In this document: positions 7,383 to 16,773 of the stretch, in pieces
Numbering within the stretch: position 1 is the stretch's first letter
Layout: every line of letters begins with the position of its first letter
NCBI GenBank assembly: GCA_003210315.1
Contig: QCVQ01000018.1
Span: 1 to 36,735 of the forward strand
Direction of reading: 5' to 3'
Length of the DNA: 36,735 bases
Origin: Synechococcus sp. AG-686-F08
GTDB taxonomy: Bacteria; Cyanobacteriota; Cyanobacteriia; PCC-6307; Cyanobiaceae
The notes under the pieces: generated by a model
What the model saw: the letters and a program-made list of their open reading frames with translations, nothing else
Told to the model about the DNA's origin: nothing
Database searches by the model: none
Program-made: the position numbers and the translations under genes

Positions 7383-7789
7383 GCGATCCAGCGATCAGGG
7401 GTCTTGCCGATCTCAATCGATTACGCAGTGCTCCTCCGCTGAGTTCGCTAGAGCGGGAGAATCTGAAAACTGAACTGATCGCTGAGATGAACCACTTCGC
7501 CTGGTTCACGGTTGGCATCATGGCCTCCTCATCCACTGAAGCGATGACCTGTCTTCGCGACCTTGAGCTGGCAATGGGTTGGCCATCCATGCAACTCGAG
7601 GACAAAACTCGCATTGACAGCGGAGTTTTTCTGAAAGCCAACCAATCCACCGGTTGCATTCGCATCCGAGCAGAGGTGGGCCTGGGTGAAGGCTTCCTGC
7701 TCAGCGGCCATCAAGTTGAATCGCAACAATCAGGTTCACAGTCAGGTCCTACCTGGGGCCCCCTGCCTCTTGACCTGTTTCGTGACTGA
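7379..7789 (+). CDS. DUF1824 family protein
   Basis: A 136-residue soluble protein of a family largely confined to cyanobacteria. The family signature is the C-terminal half: GVFLKANQSTGCIRI, then GFLLSGHQ, and the terminal GPLPLDLF, which corresponds to the conserved G-x-LPLDLF ending I recall for this family. The function is unknown. It starts within the last codons of thrS through an ATGA overlap and is followed after 78 bases by glk, so it belongs to the thrS-glk-thrB run. I see no signal peptide, membrane segment or metal-binding cluster. Confidence 0.88.
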   Translation: MSDPAIRGLADLNRLRSAPPLSSLERENLKTELIAEMNHFAWFTVGIMASSSTEAMTCLRDLELAMGWPSMQLEDKTRIDSGVFLKANQSTGCIRIRAEVGLGEGFLLSGHQVESQQSGSQSGPTWGPLPLDLFRD

Positions 7790-7867
7790 GCGTTCCATAG
7801 CCCGACCAAAACTTGTCTATTCCGGTCAAAGCAATCAGCCTTGAGCGGAGATGCACCGTTCGATCCA

Positions 7868-8941
7868 ATGCAGGCAACGACCTACCTGGCCGGGGATCTC
7901 GGTGGCACCAAAACGCTCCTAGCCATCTACAGCAATCAAAACGGCAAGCTGAAACAAGAACATGTCCAGCGTTACGTGTCGGCGGAGTGGACCTCTCTGG
8001 ACTCCATGCTCAAGCATTTCCTGCAAACGCGTCCAGACGGCTACGCCACTCCTAAAACCAGCTGCTTCGCCGTCGCTGGCCCGGTTAAGAACCATTCTGC
8101 TGAGCTCACTAATTTGGGATGGACGATCAGCCAAGAGTCGCTGAAACAATCGGCTGGCTTGGCGCAGGTGGAACTCGTTAACGATTTTGCTGTTCTGATC
8201 TACGGCCTTCCCCATTTCAGCGACAGCCAACAGATCACGCTTCAAGCCGGTTCCACTGCAGATTCTGAAAGCACCCAAACAGAGCAAGGCCCCGTTGCCA
8301 TTCTTGGAGCCGGAACGGGCTTGGGCATGGCTCGGGGACTACCGAGCCATGAAGGATGGATTGCCTTACCCAGCGAGGGGGGACATCGAGAGTTCGCTCC
8401 CCGTTCCGACGACGAATGGGCCCTTGTTCAATGGCTGAAGCGTGATTTGTCCCTAGAGCGGATTTCCGTGGAAAGGGTTGTAAGCGGAACCGGATTGGGC
8501 CATGTCATGCACTGGATGCTTCAGAGGTCAAAAGAGGAGAATCACCCGCTTCAAGAGAAGGCCAAGGCATGGAGATGGAACACACCAGATCACCCTGATT
8601 ATCACGATCTGCCTGCTTCAACATGCCAATACGCCCAAGCAGACGACCCGATCTCAAAAGCTGCGATGACTCTTTGGCTCGGTGCCTATGGAGCAGCTGC
8701 AGGAGACCTAGCCTTACAGGAATTGTGTACTGGTGGGCTCTGGATCGGCGGGGGCACTGCCGAAAAAAACCAGGATGGATTGAAGTCCAATCATTTTTTA
8801 AATGCTATGCGTCAAAAGGGGCGCTTTCAGCCATTTTTGGAACGTTTAACGGTGCGTGCTGTGATCGATCCGCAAGCTGGTCTGTTTAGTGCTGCTTGCA
8901 GAGCACGAGAACTGGCTGAGTCGAGTGGGAAACTGACCTGA
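7868..8941 (+). CDS. glk: Glucokinase (Glk type)
   Basis: Phosphorylates glucose to glucose 6-phosphate with ATP, feeding glycolysis or the oxidative pentose phosphate pathway. The 357-residue protein has the phosphate-1 loop DLGGTKT at residues 10-16, the sugar-binding region LVNDFAVLIYGLP, the LGAGTGLGMA loop and the EGGHREFAPR block of the bacterial Glk family (PF02685), which is distinct from ROK kinases. I chose the ATG at 7868. A TTG at 7841 would add nine residues that are unlike the family, and neither start has a well-placed Shine-Dalgarno. thrB starts 14 bases downstream. A second, ROK-type sugar kinase lies at 19876-20769. Confidence 0.93.
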   Translation: MQATTYLAGDLGGTKTLLAIYSNQNGKLKQEHVQRYVSAEWTSLDSMLKHFLQTRPDGYATPKTSCFAVAGPVKNHSAELTNLGWTISQESLKQSAGLAQVELVNDFAVLIYGLPHFSDSQQITLQAGSTADSESTQTEQGPVAILGAGTGLGMARGLPSHEGWIALPSEGGHREFAPRSDDEWALVQWLKRDLSLERISVERVVSGTGLGHVMHWMLQRSKEENHPLQEKAKAWRWNTPDHPDYHDLPASTCQYAQADDPISKAAMTLWLGAYGAAAGDLALQELCTGGLWIGGGTAEKNQDGLKSNHFLNAMRQKGRFQPFLERLTVRAVIDPQAGLFSAACRARELAESSGKLT

Positions 8942-8955
8942 GTGGAAACGCAGGG

Positions 8956-9903
8956 ATGGCGCAGCCGCGTATCGGCCAAACAGTGGTGGTGGATGTTCCC
9001 GCTACCACCGCCAACATTGGACCAGGATTCGACTGTCTAGGCGCTGCTCTGGATCTCAATAATCGATTCACCATGCGTCGAATCGATGGCGATGGAGAAC
9101 GATTTGAACTGATTATCGAGGGACAGGAGGGATCCCATTTACGGGGAGGACCGGACAATCTCGTGTATCGAGCCGCGCAGCGAGTCTGGAAAGCAGCCGG
9201 TCAAGAGCCTGTAGCCATCGAAGCTCGGGTGCGTTTAGCTGTTCCTCCAGCCAGGGGGCTCGGCAGCAGCGCTACAGCCATCGTTGCGGGACTTGTGGGC
9301 GCCAATGCCCTAGTCGGAGAACCTCTAAGTCGAGAAAAGCTGCTGGAACTCGCGATCGATATCGAAGGGCATCCAGACAATGTTGTGCCTTCGCTACTGG
9401 GAGGCCTATGCATGACAGCGAAGGCTGCATCTCAACGCTGGCGAGTGGTGCGTTGCGAATGGATGCACAGCATTAAGGCAGTTGTTGCGATCCCAGCCAT
9501 TCGCCTGAGCACCAGCGAAGCGAGGCGTGCCATGCCCAAATCGGTCCCCATCGGTGATGCAGTGGTGAACCTTGGCGCCCTCACCCTGTTGCTGCAGGGC
9601 CTCAGGACCGGAAACGGCGATTTGATCTCAGACGGAATGCATGACCGCCTGCATGAGCCCTATCGCTGGAAACTAATCAAAGGTGGGCAAGAAGTTAAAG
9701 AAGCTGCCCTGGCCGCTGGAGCCTGGGGATGCGCCATCAGCGGTGCAGGGCCAAGCATCTTGGCGCTTTGCTCAGAAGAGCGAGGGCCAGCCGTGAGCCA
9801 TGCCATGGTGAAGGCTTGGGAAGCGGCTGGCGTCGCTAGTCGTGCTCCACTGCTTAACCTTCAGACGGCAGGGAGCCACTGGCAACCCAAAGACGCTGGG
9901 TAG
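8956..9903 (+). CDS. thrB: Homoserine kinase
   Basis: Phosphorylates homoserine to O-phosphohomoserine, the branch step to threonine. The 315-residue protein is a GHMP-family kinase: [16 protein letters not shown] at the N-terminus is the homoserine kinase signature, and [12 protein letters not shown] (about 97-108) is the ATP-binding GHMP loop. The C-terminal [11 protein letters not shown] is the third GHMP motif. It follows glk by 14 bases and lies in the same run as thrS, which is a metabolic neighbour (threonine synthesis and charging). A weak hairpin just after the stop lacks a T-run. Confidence 0.97.
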   Translation: MAQPRIGQTVVVDVPATTANIGPGFDCLGAALDLNNRFTMRRIDGDGERFELIIEGQEGSHLRGGPDNLVYRAAQRVWKAAGQEPVAIEARVRLAVPPARGLGSSATAIVAGLVGANALVGEPLSREKLLELAIDIEGHPDNVVPSLLGGLCMTAKAASQRWRVVRCEWMHSIKAVVAIPAIRLSTSEARRAMPKSVPIGDAVVNLGALTLLLQGLRTGNGDLISDGMHDRLHEPYRWKLIKGGQEVKEAALAAGAWGCAISGAGPSILALCSEERGPAVSHAMVKAWEAAGVASRAPLLNLQTAGSHWQPKDAG

Positions 9904-9959
9904 AATTACTCAGCAGGGCCCCTAGGGCTGATAAGTTCAATCACAATCTTGCGAATGCC

Positions 9960-11531
9960 ATGGACGCCAATTTGCCGCTGACGGCTGCGTCTCAGGCAGC
10001 GTTCCCCTGGCTCTCTCTGATCGTTTTGCTTCCTGCAGCGATGGCCTTGCTGATGCCATTGCTCCCGGGTGACGACTCGAGCCAATCACCTTTGCCGCGC
10101 AATTTGGCGATCGGCGTCCTTCTGGTCGACCTCGTGCTGATGCTTGTGGTCTTCAGCCAGCATTTCGACCCCAGCGATAGCAGTCTTCAGCTTGTTGAAC
10201 GGGTGAGCTGGGTTCCATCGATCGGCTTGGAATGGTCCCTTGGGGCCGATGGGCTCTCAGCTCCTCTGGTCGTGCTGAGCGGGTTAGTCACTCTTTTATC
10301 CGTTGCCGCCAGCTGGAACGTTCAACACAAGACCAAGCTGTACTTCGGTCTTCTGCTGGTTCAAGCCTCAGCGCAGGGACTGGTTTTCCTCTCCCAGGAT
10401 TTCCTGCTTTTCTTCCTTGCTTGGGAGCTGGAACTCGTCCCTGTTTACCTCCTCATTGCGATCTGGGGTGGAAGCAATCGTCAATATGCAGCCACAAAAT
10501 TCATCCTCTACACCGCTGTTGCATCCCTCCTGATTCTGATCAGCGGTCTTGCCCTAGCCCTTTCCGGAGACAGTTTCACTCTCAACCTCACTGAGCTCGC
10601 TGCGCGTTCTCCAGGCGGAACCTTTGGGTTGCTCTGTTATCTCGGCTTCTTGATTGGCTTTGGGGTCAAATTGCCGATGTTTCCTCTTCACACTTGGCTA
10701 CCAGACGCCCATGGAGAGGCCAATGCGCCTGTGTCGATGTTGCTAGCGGGGGTGCTCTTGAAAATGGGCGGCTATGCGTTGCTGCGCTTCAACGTTCAGA
10801 TGCTTCCCGATGCCCATCTTGTTCTTGCGCCGGCACTCATCGTTCTTGGCATCGTCAACATCATTTATGGGGCGTTAAACGCTTTCGCTCAAGACAATGT
10901 GAAGCGGCGTATCGCCTGCAGCTCTGTCAGCCATATGGGCTTTGTGTTGCTTGGCATCGGTGCTGTCGATGCCCTCAGCCTGAGTGGTGCCATGCTCCAA
11001 ATGATCAGTCACGGACTGATCGCAGCAGCCATGTTCTTCGTAACAGGCTGTTTTTACGAACGCACCAAAACGCTGTCCATTCCCAACATGGGCGGACTGG
11101 CCAAAGTGCTGCCTATCACCTTTGCTTTTTTCCTAGCCAGCTCCCTGGCCTCCCTTGCCCTTCCAGGCATGAGCGGATTCATTAGTGAAATCACCATCTT
11201 CCTAGGCATCACGAGTCAGGAAAATTTCACGTCCTTGTTCCGCGTTACCACTGTTGCAATCGCAGCGATTGGACTCGTACTGACACCGATGTATCTCCTC
11301 TCCATGTGCCGGAGAGTGTTCTTCGGCCCACGAATCCCTGCTTTGGCTTTCATCGATGACATGCGCCCCCGAGAATTGGTGATCGGCCTCACCCTGATGG
11401 TGCCAACTTTGGTGATTGGAATTTGGCCTCGTATCGCCATGGATTTCTACGAAGCAGCCACCGATGCTCTCGCCATTGATCTCAGCACTCATAGCCTGGT
11501 AGCTCTCACGACCCTGCTGCCGGCGGGCTGA
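9960..11531 (+). CDS. ndhD: NAD(P)H-quinone oxidoreductase (NDH-1) subunit 4
   Basis: Proton-pumping membrane subunit of the cyanobacterial NDH-1 complex, which serves respiration and cyclic electron flow in the thylakoid membrane. The 523-residue protein is almost all membrane helix, about 14 segments, and belongs to the MrpD/NuoM antiporter-like family. Family landmarks are [16 protein letters not shown], in which the Glu before LVPVY is the conserved proton-channel residue, [14 protein letters not shown], and the [12 protein letters not shown] region. Length and these blocks suit the NdhD1 type used in respiration and cyclic flow, although separating it from CO2-uptake forms (NdhD3/D4) needs a tree. 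The M3 peptidase gene starts 5 bases downstream. Confidence 0.95.
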   Translation: MDANLPLTAASQAAFPWLSLIVLLPAAMALLMPLLPGDDSSQSPLPRNLAIGVLLVDLVLMLVVFSQHFDPSDSSLQLVERVSWVPSIGLEWSLGADGLSAPLVVLSGLVTLLSVAASWNVQHKTKLYFGLLLVQASAQGLVFLSQDFLLFFLAWELELVPVYLLIAIWGGSNRQYAATKFILYTAVASLLILISGLALALSGDSFTLNLTELAARSPGGTFGLLCYLGFLIGFGVKLPMFPLHTWLPDAHGEANAPVSMLLAGVLLKMGGYALLRFNVQMLPDAHLVLAPALIVLGIVNIIYGALNAFAQDNVKRRIACSSVSHMGFVLLGIGAVDALSLSGAMLQMISHGLIAAAMFFVTGCFYERTKTLSIPNMGGLAKVLPITFAFFLASSLASLALPGMSGFISEITIFLGITSQENFTSLFRVTTVAIAAIGLVLTPMYLLSMCRRVFFGPRIPALAFIDDMRPRELVIGLTLMVPTLVIGIWPRIAMDFYEAATDALAIDLSTHSLVALTTLLPAG

Positions 11532-11536
11532 CAGCG

Positions 11537-13654
11537 ATGACCAACTCTGAACTTTTGCGCGGACATGGCCTTCCGCGTTTCGAGGCCATCGATGCATCCC
11601 AGGTAAAAGCTCATATCCCATCACTGATCAACGACTTAGGAGAACAGCTCAGCACCCTTGAATCCACGCTTCAGCAGCGCCTCGCTGACAACACACCGCT
11701 GAGCTGGGATGAGGTGATGACTCCTCTGCACCTACTTGGCGAGCGCTTGCGCTGGAGCTGGGGGGTGGTGAGCCATCTCAACGGTGTCTGCAACAGTCCT
11801 GAGCTGCGCGAAGCCCATGCGGCACAGCAACCCGATGTCGTCCGTTTTGGCAACCGCGCTGGGCAGAGCCAAGTCATCCACCAAGCACTGGAAAGTCTTC
11901 AACAAAACCCCAGTCATCCGCTGGATTCCACCCAAATCCGAATTCTTGATGCCGAATTATTGTCGATGCGCCATCGAGGGGTGGGCTTGAGCGGAGCTGT
12001 TCAGGAGTCCTTTAACGAAGCCAGCGAAAAACTTGCCTCGCTATCCACCCGTTTCAGCAATCACGTTCTCGACGCCACTCAGGGTTGGACCCTTTTGGTT
12101 GACGACGCAGACCAACTCAAGGGCATGCCGGAGCGGGCCCTGCAGGCTTTGGCTGCTGCCGCAAAGGAAGCTGGAGATCAGCAACAAGATGGTCAAGACC
12201 CCAGTGCAGAGGATGGGCCTTGGCGCCTTGGTCTCGACATGCCTCGATACCTACCCGTTCTGACCCATGCCGACAACCGCAGCCTGAGAGAAACCGTCTA
12301 CAGGGCACAGGTGAGTCGAGCGAGCTCAGGAGAACTCGATAACACTCCTCTCATCGAAGAGATCCTCGACCTTCGCACCCATCAGGCTGCCCGTCTTGGC
12401 TACCAAAACTGGGCTGAACGAAGCCTGGCTTCAAAAATGGCTGACAACGTAGGAGCCGTTGAACAGCTTCTCGAAGAACTTCGCGTTGCAGCCCTGCCTG
12501 TTGCTGAACAAGAGATAGACGAGCTCAAGACCTGTGCCCGTCGTCATGGTGCGACCGAGGCGGATGATTTCAGCCCCTGGGATGTGAGCTACTGGGCAGA
12601 GAAACTTCGTCAAGAACGGTTCAACCTCAATCAAGAAGCATTGCGGCCATGGTTTCCACTCCCACAAGTGCTCGATGGCCTTTTCCATCTTTGCGAGCGT
12701 TTGTTTTCCATCAAGATTGAAGCTGCTGATGGCGATGCACCGATCTGGCATCAAGATGTGCGCTTTTTCAAAGTCAACGATCAGGACGGCCATCCACTCG
12801 CAGCGTTTTATCTCGATCCCTTCAGCCGGCCCGCCAGCAAACGAGGTGGGGCTTGGATGGATGAATGTCTAAACCGTTCTCGCAATTCTGAGGGTGAGCT
12901 CACCCACCCTGTGGCATACCTGATTTGCAATCAGACCCCACCCTCCGGAGACATCCCAAGCCTGATGAGTTTTGAAGAGGTTGAGACCCTCTTCCATGAG
13001 TTCGGGCATGGGCTTCAACACATGCTCACCACGGTGGAACATCCCCAAGCCGCCGGAATTAATAACGTGGAATGGGATGCGGTTGAGCTTCCTAGTCAGT
13101 TCATGGAGAACTGGTGCCTTGATCGGCACACCTTGATGGGAATGGCCCGTCACTGGCAAACAGGAGAACCCTTGCCTGAAGAGGACTACAACAAACTGCG
13201 CAACAGCCGCACCTTCATGCAGGGATGCGGAACGCTGCGTCAGGTGCATTTCGCGTTAACTGATCTGCGTCTTCACAGCACCTGGACTCCCGAGCTCGGA
13301 CAATCCCCTGATGCGTTCAGACGCAAGATCGCAGACAGCACGACCGTATTGCCCCCAATCCCTGAAGACCGATTCCTTTGCGCCTTCGGCCATATTTTTT
13401 CTGGTGGTTACTCCGCTGGCTACTACTCCTACAAGTGGGCAGAGGTCTTAAGCGCCGATGCATTTGCCGCTTTCGAGGAGGTTGGCCTCGATCAGGAAGA
13501 GAATGTTCAGGCCACTGGTCAACGCTTCCGCAACACGGTTCTCAGCCTTGGAGGAAGTCAGCGACCAGCTGATGTCTACAAATCCTTCCGGGGTCGAACC
13601 GCAAGTACTGATGCCTTAATTCGCCATTCCGGACTAGCAGCCGCTGGTCGTTGA
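11537..13654 (+). CDS. prlC: M3 family oligopeptidase (oligopeptidase A / PrlC-like)
   Basis: Cytoplasmic zinc metallopeptidase that degrades short peptides, including cleaved signal peptides in relatives. The 705-residue length is normal for the family. The zinc site HEFGH is at residues 487-491 (LFHEFGHGLQH), and the third ligand Glu lies in the following NVEWDAVELPSQFMENW helix. The C-terminal block GYSAGYYSYKWAEVLSADAF is also characteristic of oligopeptidase A and peptidyl-dipeptidase Dcp. It starts 5 bases after ndhD and so may be read through from that promoter. The symbol reflects the E. coli homologue rather than a proven role here. Confidence 0.95.
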   Translation: MTNSELLRGHGLPRFEAIDASQVKAHIPSLINDLGEQLSTLESTLQQRLADNTPLSWDEVMTPLHLLGERLRWSWGVVSHLNGVCNSPELREAHAAQQPDVVRFGNRAGQSQVIHQALESLQQNPSHPLDSTQIRILDAELLSMRHRGVGLSGAVQESFNEASEKLASLSTRFSNHVLDATQGWTLLVDDADQLKGMPERALQALAAAAKEAGDQQQDGQDPSAEDGPWRLGLDMPRYLPVLTHADNRSLRETVYRAQVSRASSGELDNTPLIEEILDLRTHQAARLGYQNWAERSLASKMADNVGAVEQLLEELRVAALPVAEQEIDELKTCARRHGATEADDFSPWDVSYWAEKLRQERFNLNQEALRPWFPLPQVLDGLFHLCERLFSIKIEAADGDAPIWHQDVRFFKVNDQDGHPLAAFYLDPFSRPASKRGGAWMDECLNRSRNSEGELTHPVAYLICNQTPPSGDIPSLMSFEEVETLFHEFGHGLQHMLTTVEHPQAAGINNVEWDAVELPSQFMENWCLDRHTLMGMARHWQTGEPLPEEDYNKLRNSRTFMQGCGTLRQVHFALTDLRLHSTWTPELGQSPDAFRRKIADSTTVLPPIPEDRFLCAFGHIFSGGYSAGYYSYKWAEVLSADAFAAFEEVGLDQEENVQATGQRFRNTVLSLGGSQRPADVYKSFRGRTASTDALIRHSGLAAAGR

Positions 13655-13664
13655 TCTTGCAAAC

Positions 13665-15137
13665 ATGCACCATGACTTGCTTGCACTGAGTTCCAGCTGG
13701 AACCTCTCTCAAACCGATAAACCAACGCCTGTTTCGCTGGTCTCGTTGGACGAAGCCCTCGAGCGCAGCAGTTTGAAGAGAGGAATTAGCCGTCGAGACT
13801 TTCTTGCGGAGCTCCTAAAAGGCGTTCACCATCAACGCCTGCTTCCTCTGCTAGCGATGCTTCCTCGCCGCTGGCGGCAGGAGCCTGCATCACTACCGGA
13901 ACAATTGAGAGGCCTTGGGATCTTGCTTGGAGAGGGACTGATGAGCCCCCTTCTCCTCGCTGCATTCGCTGATGACTTGCAGCACCTACTCCCTCCGCGC
14001 ACCAACCCCAAGCGCTCAGCTTTGGATCTTTGGTGCCTGCGCTCATACAACGATCCGAGCAGTCAGCAATGGCAACTCCCGGAGGGACTGGAAACATGGA
14101 GGTCTCAAGCAAAGGCGTCCCTGCAGTCGCAACACAAACGAATTGAGCCGAAACCTCGATCAGGGCTAGCGGGACTGACATCACTCGCTGGGGAGATTGT
14201 TTGGAGCAATCACGGACTTTCCTATCTCCAATCCGCAGAGGCCAGACATCGGAATCAACAGATGGCTCAAGTGTTCAACGTTCTTGGGAGCAATCTTCTA
14301 GATAGGAAGAGCCTCAACGTCGACACCTATCGCTTCGAAGGTCAGTCCTCTGGAAAGGATCTAATTCAATGCCTTCAATCCAAAGGATGGACCTGTCAAG
14401 CAAGAGTGCGAACCAGTGTGGCCAGCTTCGGTCTTGGGGCCAGTACTCCCAGATCTGACAGCAATCAATGGAATCAAATCCCCCTTGCAGTTCCTTACAG
14501 AACGGGCTTACAAGACACCGATCAAAAAGAGATCAACGCCTTACTCCCCCACGCCTGCCTAGAGCTGGAGTTACAACCGCCAGAGAATGAAACCGAAAGC
14601 GTTCTTCTGCAGTACTACCAAGGCACAGAAGGCCTGAATGGCTGGGCCGCGATGAATGACTTGGATCGACCGTGGCAAAACGGACGCTCCAACGGCAGCG
14701 TCCAATACTCGCCAACGGTCTTTCGCGATCAACAACTTTTCGATGCTGTTGATCTCTGCGAATTGATGGGCGCCATCCACAACAGCGAGGCGAGCATGGA
14801 CAACCTGCAACTCGGTGGATACGGAGCAATTGGCTTCTGCATTGACTCCACCGCGCTCCTGGAATACGCGCTGACAGGTCATACCAACCTGTTTCCGCTC
14901 ACGCTCGGAGGTTTATGGCGAGAACGACTGAGCGCACAGCTGGATCAATTGCTTGAACACAGCATGCGGCCCAATGAGGAGGCTATTGATCGCTACAAGA
15001 TCGCAATTGAACAGATGCCTCAAGACCTGTATCACACTTCAGACACCCGAAAAGATGCAAAGAGACGCCTGCTAGCCAGTCAACCAAGTCATTCACCTTT
15101 TTTACTAATCCAAGATCTCAACCAGCAGAGGAGCTAA
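13665..15137 (+). CDS. Orphan protein of unknown function, 490 residues
   Basis: I do not recognise a family. The protein is soluble-looking, without clear signal peptide or membrane segments. Residues 1-160 are Leu-rich and helical; the middle (about 160-300) is mixed; and the C-terminal part (about 360-450) has a conserved-looking core with DLCELMGAIHNSEASMDN, GGYGAIGFCIDSTALLEYA and LTLGGLWRERL, a pattern that could be an enzyme domain, but I cannot name one. It follows the M3 peptidase by 10 bases on the same strand, so it may be the last gene of that run. Its last 20 bases overlap the convergent hydrolase gene. Base use is like the left neighbours rather than the AT-rich genes to its right. 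Confidence 0.75.
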   Translation: MHHDLLALSSSWNLSQTDKPTPVSLVSLDEALERSSLKRGISRRDFLAELLKGVHHQRLLPLLAMLPRRWRQEPASLPEQLRGLGILLGEGLMSPLLLAAFADDLQHLLPPRTNPKRSALDLWCLRSYNDPSSQQWQLPEGLETWRSQAKASLQSQHKRIEPKPRSGLAGLTSLAGEIVWSNHGLSYLQSAEARHRNQQMAQVFNVLGSNLLDRKSLNVDTYRFEGQSSGKDLIQCLQSKGWTCQARVRTSVASFGLGASTPRSDSNQWNQIPLAVPYRTGLQDTDQKEINALLPHACLELELQPPENETESVLLQYYQGTEGLNGWAAMNDLDRPWQNGRSNGSVQYSPTVFRDQQLFDAVDLCELMGAIHNSEASMDNLQLGGYGAIGFCIDSTALLEYALTGHTNLFPLTLGGLWRERLSAQLDQLLEHSMRPNEEAIDRYKIAIEQMPQDLYHTSDTRKDAKRRLLASQPSHSPFLLIQDLNQQRS

Positions 15138-16221
15138 CCAAACTGCGTTCAAGTTCACGACAAATCGCAGCAACAACCTTTTGGCGAAAGGCCACACTAA
15201 AAGGTCCCGAAGAACCGTTGTGACTCATACGATCAATGAGATAACGGTGCAAACAATGTGATCGCTGCCAACGGTTCCAATTTGTTAGAGGCAATACGCT
15301 CAATCGACCGGGATAGGCAAGTCGACCAAACGCAGCAACAGGATCTTTACTACCGACCACCATCGCAACATCCTGGATACTTTCGAGAGCCGCATTGCCA
15401 CTAAAGACCCCACAGATCGTAATCACCTGAACAGGACTACAACAGAGCTTCTGCAACATTTCGGCAGTACCAATTGCCATTTCAGCCCCGCCGCTATAAC
15501 CCACTAAAACCACACGAGATGCATGGGAAGGATGAAAATTTAACTGCTCTAATCGTCTGGCTATTTTTAAAGCTAATTCATAATTCATCACCGGACCATA
15601 CCGACGATCAGACGAGATTCCAACCTTGATAACATTATTTGCCTGAATACAAAATGCACAAACGAATTGCACAAACCCATTAGGATGATGTTCTTGAAGA
15701 GAAAACAACCACTGCCAAAACCAGCGAGAGTAAGAAGCTGCACGAAGTCCGACATTCGTGATGGTATAGGCCTCAATTCCTTTTACCAATAGGGAATCAT
15801 TATCAATTTCAGACTCCAAACAATTCAAAAACTCTTGAACTCTCGGCGGATGGTTCTCTTCACTTTGATGAATACCATCGAGATATACCAAGAAATGGCG
15901 ATGCTCTGACCGCTTCTCCTCATTCCCAACAAACAAACCGCTGGCATCTGGAAAGCTTTGCATCCACCCTTCCCAGAACACAAAATCAACCATCACTGAA
16001 TACACACCCACTAAGGCCAGAACAACAACAATCGCGGCTCCAGATACGCCAAGAAGCTCTAAAAGAGACCCTGATTGCAGAAGAGATGCTGCATCGCGCC
16101 GCACCACCCCGACACCAATCAGCATCAGAATCCCCACCAAAACCAACACACCAATCAAGACGCGCGCGCCAAGGCGAATGCTGTGCCGATGGGCATGAAC
16201 GACGGCGTTGCTTCTAGTCAT
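15118..16221 (-). CDS. Membrane-anchored alpha/beta hydrolase-like protein
   Basis: A 367-residue protein with two membrane helices at about residues 20-40 and 58-80, followed by a soluble domain. The domain has the alpha/beta hydrolase plan: a YLDGI strand near 113-117 where the oxyanion loop would be, the nucleophile elbow GYSGGAE with Ser243, a plausible acid at Asp293 (VVGSKDP) and a plausible base at His334 (RMSHNG). The substrate is unknown; lipid or peptide esters are possible. Its ATG overlaps the stop of the upstream membrane-protein gene by 4 bases (16218-16221), and its 3' end runs 20 bases into the convergent 490-residue gene. A 60-base stretch I counted here (15541-15600) has 21 G+C, lower than the window norm. 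Confidence 0.8.
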   Translation of the reverse strand: MTRSNAVVHAHRHSIRLGARVLIGVLVLVGILMLIGVGVVRRDAASLLQSGSLLELLGVSGAAIVVVLALVGVYSVMVDFVFWEGWMQSFPDASGLFVGNEEKRSEHRHFLVYLDGIHQSEENHPPRVQEFLNCLESEIDNDSLLVKGIEAYTITNVGLRAASYSRWFWQWLFSLQEHHPNGFVQFVCAFCIQANNVIKVGISSDRRYGPVMNYELALKIARRLEQLNFHPSHASRVVLVGYSGGAEMAIGTAEMLQKLCCSPVQVITICGVFSGNAALESIQDVAMVVGSKDPVAAFGRLAYPGRLSVLPLTNWNRWQRSHCLHRYLIDRMSHNGSSGPFSVAFRQKVVAAICRELERSLVSSSAG

Positions 16222-16769
16222 CGCTGAATTTGAAGTGCAACTTCTTTAGCCAAAGTGTCGTAACTTGATCGCCAGCGCTGAGAGAACAAAGCCCCTACAA
16301 GCAGAAGAGCAATCACAAAACCAGGGAGGCAAACAAATAAGGCATGAAGGAAAGGAATCCCATACATCGCATTCACTAATATCATCATATTGAGATGCAT
16401 CCAAGCCAAAAGCGTGACAGCAATAAGATCACTTACATAAGGAGCTGCAGCTAGTACATAAAAAAGACCTGGCCAAAGTGCCACAGCCATCCGATTACCG
16501 AACGTGATGGGCTGCAAGGGAACCCCTTCCATCAAGGCCAGCATCAGAGAATGACAAACAAGGCAAAGCAAAAGAGCCAAGCTAAGGACCAGAGCATCTA
16601 CCACCATATGGAGCAAGATTTGTCTGGGTGTGAGTCGATTAGCAAGCAGAGAAAACAGGTGGGAGGCAGACATTGAAAAACCAACAGCCACAAGAAGGCC
16701 GACACCAGTGTCAAGGGCCAGAAGAACCTGACCCATCGAAACAAGTTGCTCGCTAAGTTGCTGAATCAT
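16218..16769 (-). CDS. Five-helix integral membrane protein of unknown function
   Basis: A 183-residue protein dominated by hydrophobic helices at about 19-43, 53-79, 93-109, 113-135 and 142-163, with a short charged C-terminal tail. The overall shape recalls small Yip1-type membrane proteins, but I see no diagnostic motif and do not claim membership. It is the middle gene of a tight three-gene minus-strand cassette: it starts 4 bases after the DUF6629 stop and its stop overlaps the hydrolase start. That context suggests a membrane partner of the anchored hydrolase, which is inference from gene packing only. Confidence 0.75.
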   Translation of the reverse strand: MIQQLSEQLVSMGQVLLALDTGVGLLVAVGFSMSASHLFSLLANRLTPRQILLHMVVDALVLSLALLLCLVCHSLMLALMEGVPLQPITFGNRMAVALWPGLFYVLAAAPYVSDLIAVTLLAWMHLNMMILVNAMYGIPFLHALFVCLPGFVIALLLVGALFSQRWRSSYDTLAKEVALQIQR

Positions 16770-16773
16770 CAGC

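Noticed and set aside
9907-9930. Short CAGC/GCTG hairpin after thrB as terminator
   Set aside because: Four pairs only and no T-run.
13780-13810. SRRDFL near residues 42-47 of the 490-residue protein resembles a twin-arginine export motif
   Set aside because: No proper hydrophobic core or cleavage site follows; the next residues are HHQRLLPLLAMLPRRW. It is too far from the N-terminus, so I read it as chance.
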